NCBI GenBank assembly: GCA_005880695.1
Contig: VBGR01000034.1
Coordinates: 1 to 64,000, forward strand
Source: Chloroflexota bacterium
GTDB lineage: Bacteria > Chloroflexota > Dormibacteria > Dormibacterales > Dormibacteraceae
Direction: 5' to 3'
DNA length: 64,000 bases
Shown here: positions 25,427-39,036 of the stretch, in pieces
How positions within the stretch are numbered: position 1 is the stretch's first letter
How the letters are laid out: every line of letters starts with the position of its first letter
Translations under genes and position numbers: made by a program
Notes under the pieces: model-generated
The model's input: only the letters and a program-made list of their open reading frames with translations
What the model was told of the DNA's origin: nothing
The model's database searches: none

Positions 25427-26341
25427 TTAGTCGAGGGGCAGGTAGCGTGGCAGCTCCTTCAATGAGGTCCAGCCTTTCGACTCCAGGTAAGCGGCGATCC
25501 CATCGTGCACCCCGGCGATCGCACGCGGGTCGGCGAACGTGGCCGTGCCGACCTGAACGGCGGCGCAACCCGCGACCAGGAACTCGAGCGCGTCCTCCGG
25601 GCCTGCGATACCTCCGATCCCGATCACCGGCACCTGGACGTTACGAGCCACCTGGTGCGCAAGGTGCAGCGCCAGCGGCCGGATCGCCGGGCCGGAGAGG
25701 CCGCCGGTCCGGAAGGACAGGCGAGGCCGGAAGGAGTGCAGGTCGATGCTCATCCCAAGGAAGGTGTTGACGGCGCAGAGCGCATCCGCGCCGGCGTCTT
25801 CGACCGCCCTTGCCACCTCCGCGATGTCGCCCACGTTGGGCGTCAGCTTGACCCAGACGGGCAGCTTTGTGCGGCGTCTGACGGCCCGCGTCACATCGGC
25901 AGCCGCACGCGGGTCGTTGCCGAAGTACATGCCTCCCTGCTCGACATTGGGGCAGGAGATGTTGACCTCGAAGCCGCCTACTCCTGGGACCCCGTCGAGC
26001 TGGGCGGTCAGCTCGCCGTACTCCTCGACCGTCTCGCCGTTGATGTTGACCAGCACGGGGAAGTCCCAAGCCGACCAGAGCGGCGCATAGTCGCGGAGCA
26101 GCGCCTCCGCTCCGGGACCCTGAAGGCCGATCGCGTTGAGCATCCCGGACGGGGTCTCGACGATCCGGGGGGGCGGCGTTCCCGGCCGCGGCCGCAGGAA
26201 GATCCCCTTGGAGACGACGGCGGCCAGGGTTCGGCGTTCCAGGAGTGGAACCTCCGTACCGTAGCCAAACGTCCCGCTCGCCGCGATCACGGGGCCGCGG
26301 AGCCGGAGGTGGCCCAGGTCGACGCTCAGGTCCGCCGTCAT
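25427..26341 (-). CDS. pyrD: Dihydroorotate dehydrogenase, class 1B catalytic subunit
   Basis: A 304-residue FMN TIM-barrel enzyme that oxidises dihydroorotate to orotate. Class 1 signature: GFEVNISCPNVEQGGMYFG with the active-site Cys. Phosphate-site blocks are VIGIGGIAGPEDALEFL and AAVQVGTATF. The start is the ATG at 26341-26339 that overlaps the pyrK stop (ATGA), giving [10 protein letters not shown]; the longer frame is a read-through of the pyrK end. It works with PyrK, so the electron acceptor should be NAD+. Confidence 0.96.
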   Translation of the reverse strand: MTADLSVDLGHLRLRGPVIAASGTFGYGTEVPLLERRTLAAVVSKGIFLRPRPGTPPPRIVETPSGMLNAIGLQGPGAEALLRDYAPLWSAWDFPVLVNINGETVEEYGELTAQLDGVPGVGGFEVNISCPNVEQGGMYFGNDPRAAADVTRAVRRRTKLPVWVKLTPNVGDIAEVARAVEDAGADALCAVNTFLGMSIDLHSFRPRLSFRTGGLSGPAIRPLALHLAHQVARNVQVPVIGIGGIAGPEDALEFLVAGCAAVQVGTATFADPRAIAGVHDGIAAYLESKGWTSLKELPRYLPLD

Positions 26342-27139
26342 ACCGGCACCTCGCCTCCCCCGGTTGCGGGCGAGGGCCGGGAGGGGGACGCGACGGGCAC
26401 CGCCGTGTAGTAAAGATGCGAGGGCAGAGCCGGCCAATCCACGTCGGCGGCGCGGTAAACGGGTCCCTCCCGGCAGGCGCGGTCGTAACCTCCCGCCGTG
26501 AGGGGCACCGCGCAGCCGAGGCAGACGCCCGTCCCGCAGCCCATGTACGTCTCGACAGCTACCTGCGCGTCCGGCCAGCGCTCGGCGACCGCCGCCAGCA
26601 TCGGGTTGGGGCCACAGGCGAGCACGGCGCCGAACTCCTCTTCGACGGCGGCGACGGCGCTCCCCTGGAAGCCGCGCGAACCGTCGTCCGTCGCCCAGGT
26701 CGCCTCCTCACCGTCCCATTCCGAACCGAGGTCCCAGGCGGTGCGAGCGCCGTGCACCCAGTGCACGCTGAGACCGGCGGCTCGCGCATCCCGTGCGGCC
26801 AGCAGCATCGGCGCCAGGCCGAGCCCGCCGCTCACGAGCGCGACAGACCGCCAGGCCGGGTCAAACCGAAAACCTGTGCCGAGCGGCCCGAGCACCGAAA
26901 CGAGGTCTCCCTCTCGCAGGGAGAGCAGCTGCGACGTGCCCTCGCCGACCGCCCGCAGGACGATCTCGACGCGGCCCCCGCCGGCGCGGTAGACGCTGAA
27001 GGGCCGGCGCAGCAGCGGACCGGGCTGGAGGCCGAGGTTGACGAACTGACCCGCCTTGGCGGCGGCGGCCACCGCCGGGGCGTCAAAGCCGAGAACGAAC
27101 ATGTCCCGGGCGACCTGACGGCGCTCGCTGAGCGGAGCG

Positions 27140-27153
<14 letters not shown>
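26338..27153 (-). CDS. pyrK: Dihydroorotate dehydrogenase electron transfer subunit
   Basis: A 271-residue ferredoxin-reductase-like subunit that carries electrons from PyrD to NAD+. The FAD-binding segment is [19 protein letters not shown] and the NAD-site is [18 protein letters not shown]. The 2Fe-2S cluster is formed by [14 protein letters not shown] and a later Cys in DRACREGP. The last residues [14 protein letters not shown] look like translated GC-rich palindromic repeat rather than fold. GTG start, 14-nt overlap with carAB. Confidence 0.95.
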
Positions 27154-32924
<5,771 letters not shown>

Positions 32925-32932
32925 GAAAAAAT

Positions 32933-32967
32933 CTCCTTCCCGGCCTCACCGGACCGGACTTAAAGGG
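32933..32967 (-). promoter_or_regulatory. PyrR-binding RNA hairpin sequestering the pyrB Shine-Dalgarno
   Basis: On the minus strand the leader carries TCCGGTGAGG, matching the PyrR loop consensus (UCCNGNGAGG), closed by CCGG/CCGG and by a lower stem CCTT/AAGG. The AAGG is part of the pyrB Shine-Dalgarno (AAGGAG, 32938-32933). PyrR-UMP binding would stabilise the hairpin and block translation, as described for mycobacterial pyr leaders. There is no terminator, so control is probably translational. Confidence 0.75.
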
Positions 32968-33002
32968 CCTGACCGGCGGCACGGCGCCGGCTAAGTCGCC
33001 GG

Positions 33003-33173
33003 CTAGTCTACCGGGTCCGGAGCCGCCGCGGGCTTGGGCGCGACCTTGTAGAAGCGGCAGGGCGGCGAGTCCTTGGTGGTGAAGAAGTTCCAGTGTTTGC
33101 ACCAGGTGTAGCCGTCGAACTTGCGGCAGGTGCCGCAGGTCACCTTTGGGTTGTACTTCTCGAGCTTCTTCAC
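33003..33173 (-). CDS. Four-cysteine mini-protein coupled to tryptophan dioxygenase
   Basis: A 56-residue protein starting at GTG 33173-33171, which overlaps the kynA stop as GTGA. It holds four Cys in the order CGTC - FDGYTWC - SPPC (C-x2-C-x8-C-x13-C), likely a zinc or Fe-S site, and a Pro/Ala tail (APKPAAAPDPVD). Aromatic residues around the Cys (YTWCKHWNFF) suggest a compact knuckle. No named family was recognised. Tight coupling to kynA suggests a functional or structural partner. Confidence 0.75.
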   Translation of the reverse strand: MKKLEKYNPKVTCGTCRKFDGYTWCKHWNFFTTKDSPPCRFYKVAPKPAAAPDPVD

Positions 33174-33916
33174 AGGCGCGACCTGACAGCCCAGAGCTCC
33201 GGGAAGAACCTCTTGTCCAGCGTCGAGCGCAGGTACTGGGCGCCTGTCGAGCCGCCCGTGCCGGTCTTGGAGCCGATCTGGCGCTCGACCATCAGCACAT
33301 GCCGCGACCGCCAGAGCGCAAACGACTCGTCGTGGTCGAGCAGGCCCTCTGAGAGGTCGAAGAGCTCGCCGTGGAGGTCGCGACGCTTGAAGACCTCCTC
33401 CAGAGACGGCGAGCCGCGGCGCTCGACCAGGGCACAGAAGGCATCCCAGAGCGTCGGCTCTTCGAGCCGCCGGCGCAGCCTCGCTTGCTCTTCGGGGCTG
33501 GCCTCCAGGCGCTTCAGGTAGGACGGGTTCTTCAAGCCGGAGATGAACTCGATCTCCCGGAACTGGATCGACTGGAAGCCCGACGCCGGCGCCAGCTCGG
33601 AGCGGAAGGCCAGGAAGTCCTGTGGCGACATCGTCTCCAGCACCTCGACCTGCTCGATCAGAAGTCGCCAGATGACGCTCACCCGCCGGAGCGCGTGGCG
33701 AGACCAGAAAGTGTCGTCCAGCTGCATGCGGTCGCGGACGGCTTCCAGCTCCTGCAGGAGGACCTTGAACCAGAGCTCGTAAGCCTGGTGGACCGCGATG
33801 AAGAGCAGCTCGTCGTGGGCCTCGGTCAGGCATTCCTGGAGGCTCAGCAGCTCGGGGATCTTCAGGTAGGAGCCATAGCTGAGGCGGCGGCCCTCCTCAC
33901 CGAAATTCGATCCCAC
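33170..33916 (-). CDS. kynA: Tryptophan 2,3-dioxygenase
   Basis: Haem enzyme that opens the indole ring of tryptophan to N-formylkynurenine. 248 residues with the N-terminal LTEAHDELLFIAVHQAYELW, the central ETMSPQDFLAFRSELAPASG and the haem-ligand region LWRSRHVLMVERQIGSKTGT; the C-terminal STLDKRFFPELWAVR is also typical. GTG start. It sits at the end of the purine operon, not with kynurenine pathway genes, which is unexpected. Confidence 0.95.
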   Translation of the reverse strand: MGSNFGEEGRRLSYGSYLKIPELLSLQECLTEAHDELLFIAVHQAYELWFKVLLQELEAVRDRMQLDDTFWSRHALRRVSVIWRLLIEQVEVLETMSPQDFLAFRSELAPASGFQSIQFREIEFISGLKNPSYLKRLEASPEEQARLRRRLEEPTLWDAFCALVERRGSPSLEEVFKRRDLHGELFDLSEGLLDHDESFALWRSRHVLMVERQIGSKTGTGGSTGAQYLRSTLDKRFFPELWAVRSRL

Positions 33917-33919
33917 GGG

Positions 33920-34153
33920 TCAGAGCTTATGCTCCGGCCCGGCGGGTGGCTGAGGTCCCCGGGCGAGCTGAGCGCGCTTGATGACGTTGTAAGCGAAGTA
34001 GTCGCCGGCGGCCAGGATGACGCAGACCACGAGGGCGAACATCGACGCCGTCTGCAGCGAGCCTGACCGGTACCAGGCGGCCCAGAAGACCAGCAGGCTG
34101 ACGACGACGTTGGCCCCGAGCAGCAGGTAGCCGATGAGTCGAACCTGCTCCAT
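33920..34153 (-). CDS. Small two-helix membrane protein
   Basis: A 77-residue protein with two hydrophobic segments (LIGYLLLGANVVVSLLVFWA and MFALVVCVILAAGDYFAYNV) separated by a short charged turn and followed by a Pro-rich tail. ATG start 4 bp after purH, stop 3 bp before kynA. No family was recognised. Confidence 0.65.
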   Translation of the reverse strand: MEQVRLIGYLLLGANVVVSLLVFWAAWYRSGSLQTASMFALVVCVILAAGDYFAYNVIKRAQLARGPQPPAGPEHKL

Positions 34154-34157
34154 TTTC

Positions 34158-35681
34158 TTAGTGCCGAAAGTGCCTGACGCCCGTCATCACCATGGCTGCT
34201 CCCACCGCATCGGCCGCGGCGATCGACTCAGCGTCGCGGACTGAGCCACCGGGCTGGATGATCGCCGTGACGCCGGCCTGGAGCCCGGCCTGAACACCGT
34301 CGGCAAACGGAAAGAAGGCGTCCGAGGCGAGCACCGAGCCGGCAGCGCGGTCGGCCGCCCGTTTTACGGCGATCTCGACCGCTTCGACCCGGCTCATCTG
34401 GCCCGCGCCCACCCCGACCGCTGCGCCGTCTCGCGCGAGGACTATCGCGTTGGACTTGACGTGTTTCACCGTGCGCCAGGCGAGGTCCAGAGCCGCCCAT
34501 TCGGCCTCGGTGGGCGCCCGCTCGGTGGCGACCCGGCACGACTCGCGATCGAGCCGGCCCCGGTCCGGCGACTGCACGAGCAATCCGCCCGGCACGCTGC
34601 GCACCTCGAGGTCCTGCCAGAATGCCCGCGCCGGCGCCGCTTCGAGCAGGCGCACATTGGGCTTCTTCGCCATCACCTCGAGCGCTTCCGGCGCGAATCC
34701 TGGCGCCACCACGACCTCCAAGAAGATTGCCGCCGCCTGCTCGGCCGTGGGACCGTCCAGCCTGCGATTCAGGGCGACGACGCCGCCATACGCCGACACG
34801 GTGTCGCACTCGTAGGCCTTCTGATACGCCTCGGCCAGGTCGACTCCGACAGCCAGGCCGCAGGGGTTCGTGTGCTTGATGATGGCAGCGACAGGCTCGT
34901 CGAATTCAGCCGCCAGCGCCAGGGCCGCTGCCGCGTCCTGGAGGTTGTTGTAGCTGAGCTCCTTGCCCTGGAGCTGGCGCGCCGTCCCCAGGCCACCCGC
35001 GACGTTCGCCAGGCGGTAGAAAGCCGCGTCCTGGTGGGGATTCTCGCCGTAGCGCAGCTGCTCGACGATCTTGCCGGTAAACGTGATCTCCGAGGGGAAG
35101 CCGACGCCAGAGTCGAGCCAGCCGCTGACGTGGGAGTCGTAGGCGGCGGTGTGGCCGTAAGCCACGGCCGCCAGCTCCCGGCGGAGTGCCGGGGACACCT
35201 CGCCTTCCCGGAGCCGGTCCAGGACCTCCCGGTAGCTCTCGGGGTGAACCACCACGACCACACTGGCGTGGTTCTTGGCGGCTGCCCTGATCATCGCCGG
35301 CCCACCGATGTCGATCTGCTCGATCACCTCCTCGAAACCGGCGCCCTCGCGCGTCGCGGTTGCGACGAAGGGATAGAGATTCACCGCGAGCAGGTCGATT
35401 AGCTGCAGGCCGTGCTCCGCCAGCGCCGCCAGGTGCTCGGGCCGGTCTCGCCGGGCCAGGAGTCCGGCGTGCACGCCAGGGTGCAGCGTCTTCACGCGAC
35501 CGTCGAGAATTTCGGGAAAGCCGGTCAGCTCGCTGACGCCGCGCACGCGCACCCCTTCCTGTTCGAGGGTCTTTTGAGTCCCGCCCGTCGAGTAGATCTC
35601 GAACCCAAGCTCGACCAGGCCGCGCGCGAACTCCGGCAGGCCGGTTTTGTCGCTAACGGAGAGGAGGGCGCGCCGCGGCAA
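34158..35681 (-). CDS. purH: Bifunctional AICAR transformylase / IMP cyclohydrolase
   Basis: Last two steps of IMP synthesis in a 507-residue chain. N-terminal cyclohydrolase (MGS-like): [43 protein letters not shown]-terminal transformylase: [42 protein letters not shown] and the catalytic [11 protein letters not shown]. The start chosen is the TTG at 35681-35679, just ahead of the conserved N-terminus; the longer frame overlaps purN without homology. It overlaps purN by 29 nt. Confidence 0.95.
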   Translation of the reverse strand: MPRRALLSVSDKTGLPEFARGLVELGFEIYSTGGTQKTLEQEGVRVRGVSELTGFPEILDGRVKTLHPGVHAGLLARRDRPEHLAALAEHGLQLIDLLAVNLYPFVATATREGAGFEEVIEQIDIGGPAMIRAAAKNHASVVVVVHPESYREVLDRLREGEVSPALRRELAAVAYGHTAAYDSHVSGWLDSGVGFPSEITFTGKIVEQLRYGENPHQDAAFYRLANVAGGLGTARQLQGKELSYNNLQDAAAALALAAEFDEPVAAIIKHTNPCGLAVGVDLAEAYQKAYECDTVSAYGGVVALNRRLDGPTAEQAAAIFLEVVVAPGFAPEALEVMAKKPNVRLLEAAPARAFWQDLEVRSVPGGLLVQSPDRGRLDRESCRVATERAPTEAEWAALDLAWRTVKHVKSNAIVLARDGAAVGVGAGQMSRVEAVEIAVKRAADRAAGSVLASDAFFPFADGVQAGLQAGVTAIIQPGGSVRDAESIAAADAVGAAMVMTGVRHFRH

Positions 35682-36228
35682 GTCGGTCTGAGAGTAGCCG
35701 GATGGCCTCCGGCAGGATCCGGTGCTCCTGGATCTGGATGCGGGCATGGAGCGAGGCCGGCGTGTCGTCGTCATGGACCGGCACCGCGGCCTGCGCCAGG
35801 ATGGGCCCCGCGTCAACCGTTTCGTCCACCAGGTGGACTGTGCAGCCGGTCACCTTCACCCCATGCGTGAGCGCCTGCGCCACCGCATCCATGCCACCCG
35901 CGAACGCCGGCAGCAGGGACGGATGGATGTTGACGATGCGACCCCGGAAGGCTTCCAGGAGAGGAGCCGTGAGGACGCGGTCGTAGCCGGCGCAGACGAC
36001 CAGCTCGACGCCTTGCCCCCGCAGCCAGCCGGCCATGGCGGAGTCGCGGGCGGCCAGCGAGTCGTAGTCCTTCTGAGCGAAGACAGCGAGCGGCAGCCGC
36101 CGCTCACGGGCGATGTCGGCCGCTCCGCAATGCGCCTTGTTGGTGGCCACCGCCGCGATTTCGAAGTAGAGGTCGGCCAGGTTGCGCAAGTTCGACCCCT
36201 GGCCGGAGGCGAGGACTCCGAGCTTCAA
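35653..36228 (-). CDS. purN: Phosphoribosylglycinamide formyltransferase
   Basis: A 191-residue 10-formyl-THF-dependent GAR formyltransferase. Seen: KLGVLASGQGSNLRNL (GxGSN), VNIHPSLLPAFAGGMDAVAQA with the catalytic His, and TGCTVHLVDETVDAGPILAQ with the Asp. TTG start with a TTGA overlap of the purM stop. Confidence 0.96.
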   Translation of the reverse strand: MKLGVLASGQGSNLRNLADLYFEIAAVATNKAHCGAADIARERRLPLAVFAQKDYDSLAARDSAMAGWLRGQGVELVVCAGYDRVLTAPLLEAFRGRIVNIHPSLLPAFAGGMDAVAQALTHGVKVTGCTVHLVDETVDAGPILAQAAVPVHDDDTPASLHARIQIQEHRILPEAIRLLSDRLAAARPPLR

Positions 36229-37136
36229 GCTTGCGCGACGACTTCGCCGATCACCGAGCGTCCGGCCGGCGTGGCCTGCGGATCGACGACCAGCACCATC
36301 CCGATGCCCAGGTTGAACGTGCCGAGCATCTCCTCGTCGCTGACACGACCCCGCTCCTGGATCTCCTGGAAGATCGGGGGCACCGCCCAGGCCGAGCGAT
36401 CGAGGCGGTAGCCGAGGCCGGGCGGCAGCGCGCGAGGCAGGTTGCCCGGGATCCCGCCGCCGGTAACGTGTGCGGCCGTCTTCCAGCGAAGCTCGTGGAG
36501 GTCGGCCAGGTAGGAGCGATGCGGGGCCAGCAGCTCCTCCGGCAAAGCGGCGCCTTCGAAGGCTTTGCGCACGAGAGAGAACCCGTTGGTGTGCAGGCCT
36601 GCGGACGGGAGACCCACCAGCAGGTCGCCCGGCTTAACGGTTGCGGTGTCAGGCAGGCGGCCGGCCTCGACCAGGCCGACGATGAACCCGGCCAGGTCGT
36701 AATCGCCCAACGCGTATAGACCCGGCATCTCGGCGGTCTCCCCGCCCAGGAGAGCCGCGCCGGCCTCTCGACAGGCGCTGGCGATGCCGGCCACGACGTC
36801 TTCGAAGACGTCAGGGTCGAGCTTGCCGGTCGCGAAGTAGTCGAGGAAGAAGAGCGGCCGGGCCCGCATCACAGCGATGTCGTTGACGCAGTGGTTGACG
36901 AGGTCAGCGCCGATGCCGCGGTGCCGGCCGAGCGCGATCGCGACTTTGATCTTCGTGCCGACGCCGTCGGCGCTCGCCACCAGGTGACCCAGCCCGGGGA
37001 GCTCGTAGGTGCCCGCGAACTCGCCGATCCGGCCCGATGCTGCCTCGATCAGCGGCCTGACGCGCTCCAGGGCTGCCTCATACGCGGCGATATCGACGCC
37101 CGCCGCCGCGTATGAAAGGCCTTCTCGTGCCTTCAC
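36225..37136 (-). CDS. purM: Phosphoribosylformylglycinamidine cyclo-ligase (AIR synthetase)
   Basis: Makes AIR from FGAM and ATP. 303 residues: LSYAAAGVDIAAYEAAL at the start, LVASADGVGTKIKVA, VNHCVNDIAVMRARPLFFLD, GETAEMPGLY, and the C-terminal HVTGGGIPGNLPRALP. It is slightly shorter than usual (C-terminus compact). The start chosen is the GTG at 37136-37134; the frame continues upstream into the 90-bp repeats, which are not PurM-like. The GTG overlaps the stop of the repeat ORF as GTGA. No Shine-Dalgarno lies directly before it. Confidence 0.95.
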   Translation of the reverse strand: MKAREGLSYAAAGVDIAAYEAALERVRPLIEAASGRIGEFAGTYELPGLGHLVASADGVGTKIKVAIALGRHRGIGADLVNHCVNDIAVMRARPLFFLDYFATGKLDPDVFEDVVAGIASACREAGAALLGGETAEMPGLYALGDYDLAGFIVGLVEAGRLPDTATVKPGDLLVGLPSAGLHTNGFSLVRKAFEGAALPEELLAPHRSYLADLHELRWKTAAHVTGGGIPGNLPRALPPGLGYRLDRSAWAVPPIFQEIQERGRVSDEEMLGTFNLGIGMVLVVDPQATPAGRSVIGEVVAQA

Positions 37137-37618
37137 TGGACTATTCGGGCCTGGTTTAGAACGTAAAGGCCCTTCCTTGCGGACTCGCGCGCCGCAGCGC
37201 GCCGCAGGCGAGCCGAGCACGTGGGCGGTCGGCGCTGGGCCTGGGTTAGAACGTAAAGGCCCTTCCTTGCGGACTCGCGCGCCGCAGCGCGCCGCAGGCG
37301 AGCCGAGCACGTGGGCGGTCGGCGCTGGGCCTGGGTTAGAACGTAAAGGCCCTTCCTTGCAGATTCGCGCGCCGCAGCGCGCGGCAGGCGGGCCGAGCGC
37401 GTGGGCGGTCGGCGCTGGGCCTGGGTTAGAACGTAAAGGCCCTTCCTTGCAGACTCGCGCGCCGCAGCGCGCGGCAGGCGGGCCGAGCGCGTGGGCGGTC
37501 GGCGCTGGGCCTGGGTTAGAACGTAAAGGCCCTTCCTTGCAGACTCGCGCGCCGCAGCGCGCGGCAGGCGGGCCGAGTGGCCCGCTCCATTTAGAAAGAG
37601 ATCACGACCTCTCACCAT
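37133..37618 (-). CDS. Possible repeat protein encoded by the tandem repeats (doubtful)
   Basis: A 161-residue open frame starting at ATG 37618-37616, with GGAGG 7 nt upstream and 2 nt after the purF stop. It ends with a GTGA overlap of the purM start, exactly like a normal operon gene. The product would be five Arg/Ala-rich repeats of 30 residues (SARLPRAAARESARKGLYVL type). Because the 90-bp unit is divisible by three, several other frames are open too, and a decayed copy occurs in another gap, so this may be only a DNA repeat. Confidence 0.3.
   Translation of the reverse strand: MVRGRDLFLNGAGHSARLPRAAARESARKGLYVLTQAQRRPPTRSARLPRAAARESARKGLYVLTQAQRRPPTRSARLPRAAARESARKGLYVLTQAQRRPPTCSARLRRAAARESARKGLYVLTQAQRRPPTCSARLRRAAARESARKGLYVLNQARIVQ
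37151..37577. repeat. 90-bp tandem direct repeat, four full copies plus a partial fifth
   Basis: Units begin at 37151, 37241, 37331, 37421 and 37511 with ctgg(g/t)ttagaacgtaaa and run on through a hairpin (CGCGCGC-CGCA-GCGCGCG in the later copies, a 6-bp version in the first two). Two subtypes exist: copies 1-2 (gcggactc, gcgagccgagcac) and copies 3-5 (gcagactc/gcagattc, gcgggccgagcgc). The array fills most of the 484-bp purF-purM gap; apart from the doubtful repeat ORF nothing else is seen there. Confidence 0.95.
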
Positions 37619-37620
37619 GC

Positions 37621-39021
37621 TCAGACCTCCAGGGCGAGCTTGTCCATCTCCAGCTGCTGCGGCACCGGCACCGGGTACGACCCGTCAAAGCAGGCGCGGC
37701 AGAAGTGGTCGATGGTCCCGGTGCCGACCGCCCGCATCAGCCCGGGGATCGAGAGGTAGGCGAGCGAGTCGGCACCGATGTGCTCGCGGATCTGCTCGAC
37801 CGAGCGGTTGGCGGCGATCAGCTCCTTAGAGCTGCCGATGTCCACGCCCATGAAGCAGGGAAACCGCATCGGCGGGCTGGAGATCCGCAGGTGGACCTCG
37901 GTGGCGCCGGCTCTCCGCATGATGTCGATCACCCGCTTGGAGGACGTGCCGCGCACTATCGAGTCGTCGACCGCGATGACGCGTTTCCCGGCCAGCGAGC
38001 GCTTGAGCGGGTTGAGCTTCAACATCACTCCCGCCTCCCGCAGCGACTGGGTGGGCTGGATGAAAGTGCGGTTGATGTAGCGGCTTTTGACGAGCCCTTC
38101 CCGGAAGGGGATTCCGGCGGCCTCGGCGTACCCGATCGCGGCCGGGGTGCCCGAGTCGGGCAGCCCGATCACCATGTCGGCCGGAACCGGCGACTCGGCG
38201 GCGAGCTCCCGGCCCATTCGGAGTCGTGCCTCCTCCAGCTCGCAGTTCTTGAGGATCGAGTCGGGCCGCGCGAAGTAGATGAACTCGAAGACGCACATCG
38301 CGTGGCGGTTCGAAGTTTGGAAAGAGACGCTGCGGACCCCGTGCTCGTCCATCAAGACCATCTCGCCGGGCTGAACCTCGCGCACGAACGTGGCGTTGAC
38401 CGTGTCCAGCGCGCAGGTCTCAGACGCGAAGACGTGGCCCGGCTGGCCCGAACCACGCGGGATGTACCCGATGCAGAGCGGGCGGAATCCGTAGGGGTCG
38501 CGCACCGCGATCACCTCGCGCGGCGTGATCACGCCGCAGGAGTAGGCGCCCACTACGCGGGCAAAAGCGCGCCGGATCAGGTCCTCCCAGCTCTTGCCGT
38601 GTGTCGTCTCGAGGAGCCGCGCCATCACCTCGGTGTCGTTCGAGGTGTCGAACTCGACGCCCTGCGCCTCCAGCTCCCGTCGCAGCGCGGCGGCGTTGAT
38701 GAGGTTGCCGTTGTGGGCGATAGCGGCATCGCCGAGGACCGGGTGGTGGATGGGCATCGGGTGGGCGTTTTCGGCACGGCTGGCACCTGTCGTCGAGTAC
38801 CGCGTGTGGCCGAGGGCCACCTTGCCTTTCAGCTCGCCAAGCGCCGCCGGCGAGAAGACCTGGTTGACCAGTCCCATGTCGCGGTGGACGCGCAGGCCCT
38901 GGCCGTCGCCGACCGCGATTCCGGCCGACTCCTGGCCGCGGTGCTGCAAGGCGAAGAGCCCGAAATAGGTGAGGTTGGCCACGTCCTCACCGGCCGCGTG
39001 GATGCCGAAAATTCCACACAT
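37621..39021 (-). CDS. purF: Amidophosphoribosyltransferase
   Basis: First committed step of purine synthesis. 466 residues: class II glutaminase with Cys2 directly after Met (CGIFGIHAAGE, so no long propeptide), LQHRGQESAGIAV, and a PRPP-binding PRT domain (VIAVDDSIVRGTSSKRVID). The glutamine-site motif YSTTGASRAENAHPM is intact. It lies 15 bp after purL and before the repeat array. Confidence 0.97.
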   Translation of the reverse strand: MCGIFGIHAAGEDVANLTYFGLFALQHRGQESAGIAVGDGQGLRVHRDMGLVNQVFSPAALGELKGKVALGHTRYSTTGASRAENAHPMPIHHPVLGDAAIAHNGNLINAAALRRELEAQGVEFDTSNDTEVMARLLETTHGKSWEDLIRRAFARVVGAYSCGVITPREVIAVRDPYGFRPLCIGYIPRGSGQPGHVFASETCALDTVNATFVREVQPGEMVLMDEHGVRSVSFQTSNRHAMCVFEFIYFARPDSILKNCELEEARLRMGRELAAESPVPADMVIGLPDSGTPAAIGYAEAAGIPFREGLVKSRYINRTFIQPTQSLREAGVMLKLNPLKRSLAGKRVIAVDDSIVRGTSSKRVIDIMRRAGATEVHLRISSPPMRFPCFMGVDIGSSKELIAANRSVEQIREHIGADSLAYLSIPGLMRAVGTGTIDHFCRACFDGSYPVPVPQQLEMDKLALEV

Positions 39022-39036
39022 CTCAGACGGCCACCC

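Noticed and set aside
33174-33833. Upstream extension of the four-Cys mini-protein frame
   Set aside because: It is the +1 shadow of kynA; only the part after the kynA stop has protein-like features.
37149-37578. Possible CRISPR array
   Set aside because: Units are contiguous 90-bp near-identical copies with no variable spacers and no cas genes nearby.
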